Source: Thysanoteuthis rhombus
Lineage: Eukaryota > Mollusca > Cephalopoda > Oegopsida > Thysanoteuthidae
Assembly: GCA_963457665.1 (NCBI GenBank)
Contig: OY735207.1
Location: 59,659,613-59,723,612 of the forward strand
Reading direction: 5' to 3'
Length of the DNA stretch: 64,000 nt
Shown here: in pieces, positions 1 through 12,100 of the stretch
Position numbering within the stretch: the first letter of the stretch is position 1
How the letters are laid out: each line of letters starts with the position of its first letter
The notes under the pieces: model-generated
Told to the model about the DNA's origin: nothing
The model's database searches: none
The model's input: the letters and a program-made list of their open reading frames with translations, nothing else
Program-made: the position numbers and the translations under genes

Positions 1-816
1 TGCTAGTATATATTTTATGTTTGTGATTAATTTACCCATAATTGAAATGATAGGAAGTAATGTAGCATACTTAATGTTTAAATGAATTTCATATTTGCTT
101 AGATAGATCTTTAAAGAAAAAAAAAAAAACTACAATAGCTGGGATTTTTTCAAGTAGTAATATTGATGAAATATTGCAACTTTCCAAGTAAATGTAAGGG
201 AGGTAACTCTGTATTTACTGAGTTTTAGTGTATACCTTAATGGGATGGTATTGGTTTTTCTTCTTTGTTCTAAAAAGATACATTTTTTTTTGTCTTATCC
301 ATTAGTCTCCACCTTACTAAATATTTGAAGCTATTACAGCTTACCACATTTTAGTTTGCTAAATATAATGAATAAAAAGTTAAAAGCTGGCAACACAAAT
401 TAACCTTTGCCCTGACCGACTTATCCGTATCTTGGTTTATTTTCACGATAAGATAATAACAGCCGGAGTGGCTGAAATGTTTGTTTCTTTTATTTACACT
501 TATTATTTACATCAATCAAGGCAGATAACTATTAAATGCTCAATATAGAGTAGTCTCCTTTTTTTCTCTATTGTTCAAATGTATGAAAAATCCCAATTAA
601 TTCTGGTTGAATATTAAACAAGAAAATGTTGAGCAACGTAATACTTTTGATATTTACAAGTACAATGCAGTTGAAAGTTTGAGATACTGCCGTCATTTTT
701 GGTAGCATGTGTAAACGTAATTAATCATGATGACCAAGGAGTAGATTAATTGAATACCAGAAATGAATGAAAATGATATGTGTTATAATAAAATATCCTT
801 ATTATCCCTTCCCCAG

Positions 817-897
817 ATTCTCTCTGCTGCTGCAGCTGCAGGTGTGAGTGTAGCTTTTGGCGCACCAGTTGGTGGTGTCCTCTTCAGCTTAGAAGAG
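817..897 (+). CDS. CLC gene 1 exon a (proton-glutamate helix)
   Basis: A polypyrimidine tract and CCCCAG acceptor precede the exon and GAG|gtaagt follows it. The 27 codons read [17 protein letters not shown] then [10 protein letters not shown], in phase 0 at both ends. The terminal glutamate pair aligns with the internal proton-transfer glutamate region of CLC exchangers (E203 of the E. coli protein, E268 of CLC-5). A glutamate here is the mark of an exchanger rather than a channel. This is the first exon of the gene inside the window. Confidence 0.95.
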
Positions 898-3074
898 GTA
901 AGTTACCGCTTCTAAACCTTTCATAATTTTTCAAGTTAATTACCTTGTGTTAAGATGTTTCAGTCCAGTAATGGAGAAACATCATTCTTTTATTAAAACA
1001 ACTAGCTGAAATAACCCGTTCTTTGGGCTGTTATCTCCATATAGCTGGGGATAACCACCCAGAGGACTGGTACAGTATTATTTGTTACTTCTGATGTCTG
1101 TTGGAAAATGCAATATAATTGATTTAAATTCTATGAATTCAATTCCAAGTGAATTTCTTCTAGTTTCTTTTAAGAAAATTTATGATTGATCTAAAAGTGT
1201 TTTCTGTAAATTTAGTATATTTTCATTTAAAACATGTACAAATTTCAACCACTGGCTTTCAAGGGCTTGTTTGGGGGGGAAAAAAAAATTAAGCATGTTC
1301 CTATTAATGTCTTTGTAAATCTTCATTGAAATTTTCATGTCAGTTTTTAGCATGTACTTAATGCACCTTTTTAATTGAAAATAAACCTATTTCATTTTTT
1401 CTTTTCCTTCTCTTCCAACCAGTTGAGCTATTATTTCCCTTTGAAAACGATGTGGCGTTCCTTCTTCTGTGCTTTGGCAGCTGCATTCGTTTTACGCTCA
1501 ATGAATCCATTTGGAAATGACCATTTGGTCATGTTTTATATCGACTATAATGAGCCATGGTACCTACAAGAATTGGCAGCATTTATTTTGATAGGTGCAA
1601 TGGGAGTAAGTAAAGCCTCTCTTTTTAATTCAAAGATTATACATAAAGCTATTAGACCAGAGATTTTGAAACTTTTTGTATTGGTGACACGCTAAAAAAA
1701 AAAAAAATGAAATCATTTTGTGTCACACAACCTGACTTCTTTTAGCCAAGCCAAATATATAATGTCATCCAAGCAGTTCAACTTACTCAAGAAAAGTATC
1801 CTTTGAAAAATATACAATGTTGTACTTAATTTTGCAACACACCTAGAAATTATATGCGACACACTAAAGTTTGGAAAGCTCTATATTAGGTAATTGTTCA
1901 AGAAGTTTCCCATTTCTTGTATGTATTAGCTTTTCTTCCTTATATCTGACTTGCATATACATTTTTCTCATTCTATAAAACAGTTCATTATCCAAAATAA
2001 TGAAAAATATGGGATGAATGAAAGTATATTTAAATAGTAATGCAAATTTATTTGTAAAATGAACAGAAAGCATTATCTTGTGTGTTCATATGTAATTTGA
2101 TCCACTTTCTTTCATAAATATATCTTCTATGGCAATTTTATAAGGTGCATTGAATAAGGGCATGTATGAGTTAACCAATTATAATCATCTGACAATTTGT
2201 ATTTTATGTGGTATGTTGTTTTATATTTGTCCTAATATAAACACACTTTGAACATATCTTTGTTTCATATTTGTCCTAATATAAACACACTTTGAACATA
2301 TCTTTGTTTCTTTTGTATTCTAAACAGTGTGATTTCTGCTTTATACTGACATCTGTGTATTGCACTTTTTTCAGGGCCTATATGGTACTTTCTTCAAAAA
2401 GATGAATATCATGTGGTGTAGGTACAGAAAAACTTCCAATCTCGGCAAGTACCCTATTGTTGAGGTGAGTAAGACTATTTTTATTTGATGGCAAATGTAT
2501 CTTGCAAACAATTTTATAGATATACTAATATACCTTGAATCATGCGGTCAATTTGTCCTGAAATCTTCCATACTGTTCAAAACTGCAATGTTCAACGTGT
2601 TATCATAATTTAATGCATTCTGCTTTTTTTATCAGCTCATAATTAATTACATTAAAAATATACTACATCATCAAACCTGCATTATAGGAGGTGTTCCTGC
2701 ATGTGACTTAGCATTTATCCATACATTCTTTATGCAAACTTTGGCCTTGATTAAAGTAATTAGTATGCTTAATGGGAAGGGTTGCATTTTAGAATCTGAT
2801 TGCCAAGTTCACTTCGTTCAGCTAGATTTTAGTGCTAGTTGACATAAGATCAAGAGTAGTAGAATCAGAATAGAAGTGACTGTTTTGTTTTAGTATAGTA
2901 ATAGTATGTAATGTGAAAAAAAGGTGGCACTCAGATTAACAAACATGACCATGTATATATATTTTACTAGGATGTTGCAAAAAATTATTGAGTATGGTCA
3001 AAATATCTACTTGATGTTTACATGTAGCATTCAATCGAAACCATCCAATAGTTTCAGAATTTTTAGGGGTACAA

Positions 3075-3116
<42 letters not shown>

Positions 3117-6100
3117 TATAATAACCTTCAAAATAAATAGAAATGTGGATTATTAAAAAAAAAAGACAGTGATTGCAAATTGTATTATGTTGCTTTCTTA
3201 CTCCAAGACAAAGTAACTCTAAATCAAAGCTATATTGACAGTGGAAGGAAAGCTTAATGTATCATTTTTTTCAAGTACAGCTAAAAAAATTCTAGTTTTA
3301 GTTACCCAGGGATTAAGCATTGTGGATCATTCACAATTAATTTCAAAACCAAATTTCAAGTTTTTCTTACTGAGAAGAATACCGGCTTAATTGTAAAATG
3401 TTCCTTGCCACACACTTTTTATCTTGAAATACCCTTTCAAAAATCATCCTGCATCTTGTTTTCTAATGATTGGGTTTGGGTAGGCCTTGGAGGAGAGCTC
3501 ACCAGTACTGGACTAACACCTAAACACTCTAGACAACTCTGGAATAGATGCATATTATTATAAATGATCGAATCATGACAGAAATTTTTTAAAAATATAA
3601 AGAAAAAACAATTTATGAAAAACTATTACCCAGAATCACATCATTGGATAGCCTTCCTTTATTTGTTTCCAGACATATACAGTGAAATACCGTATTTATC
3701 TACCATAGCAATTTTGTTCTTTACTGTTGAATATTGAAATCAAAAACCCATAAGATTATTACAAAACTTTGATGTGGTAGATATGAGACGGTCATTGTTG
3801 CTTGATGTTAACATCTTACATAATCAAAACCTGGTCTCATCAACTACCTCATGAAGGAGTTACAGTGCCTTATTGTGTATATTTTGTATTCATGTTGTAA
3901 ACAATTAAGAGACACATTGCTTCCTGCATTTACCATAAAAAATCAGGTAATAGTGGTAGATTGGAGGAAGAACATACTGGAATTTAATGAAATTGTCAAA
4001 TTTTATGACCTGTTGAGGAATGCTACTGATATATGTGTATATATATATGTGTATGTATACATATATATATGTATGTACACCTAAGCCTACAGTAGCCTAG
4101 ATTGCACCACTAACTTTTAAACCTCACAAGTCGATTGTCATAACATCAAAAAACAGAATATTCAGGTTGTGAGGTTCCTATGAGTGATATATATACATAA
4201 ACCGTTACTGCTTCAACAATGCTGTTGTATGTGAGCTTGCCTGTAAACCCCAAGCAAACTAGCCGTGCAAGTAAATTTGTATTTATAAGGTCGGTTTTTA
4301 TGTTGCCTAGGCCACTCGGCATATCTTCAAAAAGAGTTCCTACTAAAAAAAATGTCTTTATAGCTATCCTGTCAGATTAAATATCCATTTCTTCATGATA
4401 TAAAGAAGTTCAGTTGGAAAATATTCAGTAGGCTACAATCTTCGACCAAAACCCAATTATGGGAAGGACTACAAGTCTCATGGAAATTGTGGTTTTTTTT
4501 TAGTTTTTTTTCCTTTGATATTCCTTGTCAAATTATAGGTTTGTTTTATACCTTAGGAAATACAATAGTTGTATAATGTTGGATGTTAGACAGATTTTTC
4601 TATTCATTTTATAAACTTAGTGGTTATTTTTCCTGACAATTTTTATTTATTTGCAGGTCCTTGTTGTCACGTTTATCACAGCTCTGCTCAGTTTTCCAAA
4701 TCAGTATACCAGGTAATCATATTAAGAATTTTCTGTTTTTAGGTTACATCAGTGAAGAATTTTTTTAAAGTTCAATGAATTACAACACAAATCTTTGCTA
4801 AATTGGTCCCTTAATTTGTGTAGAGCTGCATTCAGGCGTGTTTTTTGAAAATTGAGACTTTTTTAATGATTACTGCCCCATAGAAGGTGAGAGAAGTAAC
4901 TCATTCATTGATTACCCCCTTTCCAACTGTTAATTGATTACTTTTACATGGCATGCTGCCAAAATACATCGGTCATGTGATGGTTTCTATCAAGTGACTA
5001 ACCCAACTTGTTTTGCTTGTTTTTGTTTCTTTGAGTTTTGGGTTTTTTTTCCATTCCTTTTATGCCATTTTTCTTTTTTTTTTCTTTTTTAGAATGAATT
5101 CCAGCGAATTAATCCGTCTTCTTGTTAATCGTTGCGGTCCAGAAGATTATCGAGAATTGTGGTTTGTAGAGTCATTTCAAATTTTTATTTCTTAGACAGG
5201 TTTTTAAAAGCACCTCTAGTGATCATGAGATAAAAGTTTATCATTGTTAAACTCGAGTCCAACTTGGGGCTGACTTTGTCTTCTCCCCCCCCCCCCCCCG
5301 GAACAACATTAACAACAGCCCTCACCAAAATAAACTCTTCACTATTTGTCCGCCCCATCATGTTAAACCTGTATATAAAATCCACCTTTCTTTACCATAA
5401 TTTGAAATCACAACTGTGATTGGAAGGCAGCTCTCTTACCAACTGTGCTAAACTAACAAGCCTTGTATACCTAGAATTGTTTTCATTATATATGCAATAC
5501 AAAACTGGCTGTAATCATCTTCAGTAACAGTGCAGTTTGACTCTACAGCAGCCAGCTTTGTTTTATTTTAGTATCAAGATTTTTTGTTTTTTGTTTTTTC
5601 CTTTTCCTTAAATCAATCTTAGATATTTATTGTCCTCTCCATGTATGAATGCAGTCAGTAATTCAAATCTTCACTTATAAACATAGATAAGTAGTTTCAT
5701 TTCTCCTTCATTATAATTGAGGGTGTAAAACATAGATCCTTTCTTTTTTTACTCACATCAATCATGGAAAGTGAGAATTCCAAGTAAAGAAAATAGGCTA
5801 TTATTATAAGAGCGTATTGACATTTATAAATAATACATTATGGCACTGCACATAACACTGTTGTATTCAAATTGTTTAGATTATTGCTTGAAATTTGAGC
5901 TTGAAAAAAAAAAATCACAGAAAACAACTACACTAGATATTTTGATAACTTAAATCCTATTATTGAACTCTTTTGACCAACTGAAATCATGAAGATAAGT
6001 TATTTGGGAGAATAAAATTTTGACTTCATCTATAGGGTGTGTGGAAAGAAGCTCCCTATTGGAAATTGGTAATAACTTTGTCTATTTGTTGATTGTTATT

Positions 6101-9100
6101 ACTTAATTAGCTTTATTTGGGACCATACAAAGGTAGAATTTGGCTGCATCGATATCTGTAATCATTTTAGTAAGACCATAACATTTTGAATGCTTTCCTC
6201 CTGTTGAGCTATCCTTGTGGTTTGGTGCGGTAGACCTCTTTCACCCACCCCGACAGGAAAAAGTCATAGGATGTAAGGTCAGGACTTAGTGCAGGCCATT
6301 CATTTCTTTTGGGGAGTCAATTCTCACCCACTGTGTATATAGAGAAGCATGATTCAATTTTAAAGGATTTTTTTCTTCCAAGGGGATTCATCTCTTGCTT
6401 CTATTCTCAAGAAAATTTGTTTATTGAAATTTTTGAGAGTGCAAAATGCTTAGAGGCAGGAGGAATTATTTGGGCTTTAGCTACAAAAAAAAAAAAAAAG
6501 ATTTTGCCCACTTTTTAAGAAATTTCTCATATGGACTCGTATCAAATGTTTCAATAATTTTTTTCCCCTAAATCCTAATTGTGTTTATTTAGATAACAAG
6601 ATGACCAATGTATGTATTTTCAAATTTATTCTAAAACTGTATCAATTGAATGAAGTTCTCCATGTTGGCAAAGGAAAAAGCACCCATCTTATAATTTCCA
6701 ATAATTCACCCCAATTTTCTACTCTTTTTTTTTTTTTTTTACAGTGATTACAATCGTAGTATTACCAATGTCAATATTTATGGTGGAAGTGCCGTCGCTG
6801 GGGATGGTGTCATCCGTGCAGTGTGGCAGTTAGTATTAGCTTTTCTATTCAAAGGCATTATCACTGTCTTTACATTCGGTTTGAAGGTAAGAGACAATTA
6901 CTTTTTTCTCTTTTATGCAATTAAATGATTGAAAGATGGTTTTCTATAGCAACATTCTACCTACTTATTTTTTTAGATGAAACATCATCAACTATTATTG
7001 ATTTTCGATCAGTATTTTCTTCTATCTTAATTTCAGTTGCTTTTTCATCTCAATTATTCATACCATCTATCAGTGGCTATGAGTATATAGCACAGAACAA
7101 AGGAAAGGATAAGTTCTTGGTGAGACTCTAATTCACTTTCTTTTTGCCACAAGGAAGCTTGTTTATGTATACCAGCTGAACTTATTGATTGAACTACTAG
7201 CGTAAAAATTTGAAGTCATTAAAAAAAAAATTCCATCAAAGAATAAATATGGTCAAAATAAATTCTATTTATGACATCACTGGGGAAACATCTACGATAA
7301 TTTATTTTAAAAAAAAAAAACCTAGATTCTGGAGAATTTAGGTGTTATTAATCAAAATAAGGCCCCATAAAGGTCAAAAACATTTTTTATCAAAATACTA
7401 TTTGTAGAAGGGGTTAAGTGGTTATTAGAAGGGGTTTACTGAGACCAATTTTCGAGGCTAGAAAAAAGACATCTTAGAAAAAATAAATCAAGATAATTTT
7501 GCTGCTACTGATACTACTGGTATAGAAACAATAACAAAATATGGCACCTAGAGATTGCAGAGAAAATGAAGGGTACATTTTCAGTGGTCTGATTTAATCT
7601 TCAGTCATCTGTGGGGTTCTCAGAGCTCATTCAGTAAGAATAGCTGGTATGGATGGCAAGGTTTCTCTAAGGCAATAGGGATGAGAGTTTGTGTCTCACT
7701 GAGAGCTTATCCTTAATTTTTGATATGCACTATATACTCACTTCTGATGGAAAGCTACCAAAATTGAATATACTAGTTAAAAATGATAGTTTTCAGGTGT
7801 AAATCAGTGTAGGATTGCTATTCATAAGTGACTAAGGGCAGCTTCCTTTGGACCGAGAACATTCACACATTTGCTATTTATATTTCTGGTTGTTCACTAT
7901 ATGTTTGTATGAGGTTATCTCAGAAATGTATGCATTTAATTTATTTGTTCATGTTTTTATTTCAGTGGAAAAAAAAATGTTGAAACCCAAATCTGTTATC
8001 AATTTCCAAGGCAAATATTCAGAAAAGGCAAAGATGTTATAGATTGATAAAGTGTGTTTGTGTGTGTGTGTGTATGTGAGAGAGTGAGAGAGAGAGAGAG
8101 AGATTGATTAAATGAATTTTATATTCAAAGGGAACTACTTATTTTAATCACTTTGAGACCAGATCTTAGATAACAGTAACTGACTTATAACATTGAGTAA
8201 TGGATATAAAATTGGAATAATTTATATTTGTGATAAATTTAAACCTATTCTGTGAAATATTATACTATTAATGGAAGGATGTTGTTTTACAGCTATTGGT
8301 TGAGGGAGGAATTTTTTTTTTTTTTTTTTAATTTAAAAAATGTATATATCCATCTCTATAGTTTGGGGGGGGGGAGTTTGAGATTCTAGAGATATTGTGA
8401 GGGGGGGCAGAGCACTGATGCAAGTTCATTTTTAACAAAACATTTGGAACTAAGCAAGAATTATTCAAGTGGACCTTGGAAAAAAACAAATTTGAAAGCA
8501 ACAAGGAAGAGAAGACTTCATTTTAGCTCACTCTCTGTTTTTATGAATTTACATTCATTGTCATAAATTCGTTATAAATAATTTTGCATTATAAAACGAT
8601 TAATGAAATTTATTTACTTCAATTGATTTTTAATTCATTTTTTAAAAAGTCTCTAAGACCAATTGATTTTGATAACAATAACTGCTTGAAAGCATTATTT
8701 GTGATTATAAGAAATGGCTTCCTCTATATTTTGTTTATAGCAAACAAGCTGGAACATTTTTTTGTAAAATGATTTTTAATAAACTTTTCCTTGTCAAATA
8801 AAGATTATAATTCCATCAAAACTAATTCCCTGTATCTTATCGTACAGGTTCCCTGTGGTCTGTTCATCCCCAGCATGGCTGTTGGTGCTATTATGGGACG
8901 TATCGTTGGTATTGGTGTAGAGCAATTGGTTGTGTTAGTATCACCCAAACATTTGAACCTTTTTTTGTTTCTTTTTCTTCTGCTATTATACATTATATTT
9001 CCTTTGTTTTATTTGTTGTAAGTTTTGTGCCAATAGTCTTTGCAGTGGTGGCGCTAAGTCTAACTGCACACCCTGGCAAATTTATTTTAGTTTTTTTTTT

Positions 9101-12100
9101 CTAAATTGGTTTGTTTTATATAAGGAGAAATGTAATTGAGTAAGTGGAAAAATGGAGTCCTTTTTAAGCAGCCTCAGTTTGATAATAGGTGTTATAAACT
9201 CTGAGATATGGGAAGCAACTTAGCTATGCTTCGTTAATAGGAGTGGTTTACTTTTGCTTAGTGAATGACTCTTCTTTTCCATGGTTCTTTTCCATGGTTC
9301 TTTTTATGTGACTATTGGGTTCAAGTTGGATTAGATATGCTTCCTATTTAATGATTTTTTAACTTTTGAAAGGGTCTCCCTACTAAATTTTTTTGTATCA
9401 TTATTACAACACAATGAGTATACTGAATACAAAGTTTGGTTGCAATACATGAAAATAATGAGAAAAACTTAATCAGTTTTGCAGACAGAAAGATACAATA
9501 TGACTTACTTCTTTTGGTGATTGGCACAATTTGTACTGCTTCAATCTTTTATTGATATAATTATTTTCTATCCAGAGATCGATCATCTTAATCTTTGGCT
9601 AAAACTTCTTATCCCCTGCTACCACAATCAATTCATTTGTATAATTTTATATTAGATATTGATTTATTAAAGTTATACAGAAAAAAATGTTCATTATTTT
9701 TTTATTTAAAAAATTCTAAGTGTAACCTGTATAAACATCTCAAATCGTTCATTTTGGGCTCAATGTTGAATCTTTAAGAGTATTCATAAAAAAATATCCA
9801 ATGTTTATCAAAGAAAATTTGCATGAATAACTTATTCACAAAATGAATATTGTATTTTTGCTATTTGTGTTATTTTCTAACCTAACTTTTTGAATGAATA
9901 AATGTATGGTTAAATTTAATAATCATTTTCAGTAAAATTCCTTCAAATGAGAAATTGCAGCAACTCTTGTATTTTAGGTTCTTTAACTAAATTTTAATTA
10001 CTGTAGCTACAACAGATTTTTCCTTCATAGGCTCTTATTAAAGGAATATTCTTAATTCTTCACACTTTTATTTTTTTTCTACTGCGTATGATGGTATACA
10101 TTACAGACATTTGAATTTTTTTTTTTTTTAAACTATGCAAATATTTCACTGCATCCAATGCAGTGGTATTTTGACTTTGAGGTCACCTACTGGAGCTTGA
10201 TACAGACAGCTATGGGGCTTGGATGAGTTGTCAGGGAGTGGTAGTCCTGCAAATACTTTTGTTAACCATTTGTTTTATATTTTAGCATACGTAGTAATAT
10301 TGCCTCGTCTGTCTAAAAATGAATCACTGTAGCCAAGTTGTTTTATTTTTCTCAAAATCCCCCCCTCCCCCGTAAGTTCTTATCTCTCTCTCGTTCAAGA
10401 CTTTACTAACCCACTTACCTTATCCTGACTATTCGGATAGTGATACAAAGTTACCAGAACGATACATGACATGACTAAATCAAAGGTATTGACCAACTAA
10501 AGTTATCAGTTTGAAGATGATGGGTGTAAGAGAACTAGGATATAATTTTTTTTTTTTTTTTTTTTTTTCCAAACTAAAATTCAATCATATACTCTCCCCT
10601 ATCCCTCTTTCATTCCAACCAAGCTTTTCCAAATATACCTAAACATCATAAATACTATGTCATGGCAGAGGCAAAGTAAGTGTACATTTTACAATGGATT
10701 ATTATTGTTAATTGAGCAACTGCTGAAAACAAGTGGAAAAGACAAATTTTTTAAAAAATGAAAAAGAATGTTTTTAGCAGATGGCTACTGGACTCTACAT
10801 GGAAATTTACAAGATTTTATGCCAAAAATGTGACCAAGAGCACTGAAATAAAGACAGAAAAGTAAAAAGGGAAGAATACCTCTAGCCTATATTTGTTTTT
10901 GTTATTTGGTTAGGTCTGTGATCGTGGCTATGGTGATTCATTAAGAAAAAAATGTTATTTCTAAATTAGACTATTGTAATAATTTTTGTTCTAATTGGCT
11001 TTTTACTTGCATTTATATCCATCAGGGCTTATCGTGATTCCTGGTTTTTCTCCAATATGTGCACAGCTCAAGAAATGTGCACTGTAACCCCTGGCTTATA
11101 TGCCATGGTTGGTGCTGCTGCAGTTTTGGGAGGTGTTACAAGGATGACAGGTGAATAAATTTTATTCCTTATTTCTATAGATTTTTGTATGAGATCTTAT
11201 GTTTCATTAGAAAGGATATAAAGGACAAGAATTTTCTCATTGTAATACACTCTGATTCTTACTGCTGCATGATCTTTGTAGGTCTTAATGAATCAGGAAT
11301 TAGAATTACTAGAATTGAGCCTCCTTTTAAAATTTAATTCTTGGAATTTTTTTTTTTTTTCAATGATGTTCTTGAGCAATGATTTTCTCAGTTCCTAACC
11401 ACTTTATAGATTATAAGAATGACACTCTCTTTTCAAATTATTTTCTCATCAAAAAAAAGTATCAATTTGGTTTACAAGATAAGATTTGTCATAAGCCATA
11501 CCAAAAGTCTGAAAAAGTGAAGACTGCAGTTTAGGAATATTTTCTTCCAAATCTGTTGAATTTTTGCAATATTATCAAAAAAAAAAGAAACTCTTCCATA
11601 TTAGAACAAATCATGTAGAAATGAAATAAATTATTTGACTAAGCAAAAGCTGTTACATCAAATATCGAGAACGTGATTAAAATAGAAAGTTTTGAGCTTT
11701 TACTTTCATCTTGAATTTAGAAAGATTGTTCAAATGCATTTCATTTGTGGGATTATTTTTAAAATTTACCCAAATGAATGTTAATGATTTTTATCTTTTT
11801 TCTCTCTCCCACCTTAGTGTCTTTGGTTGTGGTGATGTTTGAGTTGACAGGTGGACTATTATATATTGTACCTATGATGGCTGCAGTAATGACCAGTAAA
11901 TGGGTTGGCGATGCACTTGGTCGAGAAGGAATGTATCCTTTTTCACTTTGCTATTTTCTTGAGTAACTTATTGAAATTATTACTTGTTATATTCTAACCT
12001 TACGGAAAAATTTTCTTTTGAATTATCCACAAGATACATCTGCCATTGTCAAATATATTTTATGTAGTTTGTTCACAGATAAAAACTCTTCCAAAATTGT

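Noticed and set aside
1375-1422. ATG and open frame directly upstream of exon b as a protein start
   Set aside because: This is the pyrimidine-rich intron end. The upstream exon a joins in frame and family homology continues across the junction.
5013-5195. 60-codon ORF spanning exon e as an independent small gene
   Set aside because: It is intron sequence read through an internal CLC exon with both splice sites.
10967-11025. A 19-codon hydrophobic in-frame extension upstream of exon h via an earlier AG
   Set aside because: It is open by chance in T-rich pre-acceptor DNA, has a poor acceptor, and would insert an extra hydrophobic stretch where the family has none.
8929-11026. Apparent frameshift between the GLFIP exon and the next CLC exon
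   Set aside because: Using the first GT after EQL gives a stop in the next exon, but the donor gttagt at 8934 restores the frame and yields the same loop length as human CLC-3. There is no need for a frameshift, missing exon or pseudogene.
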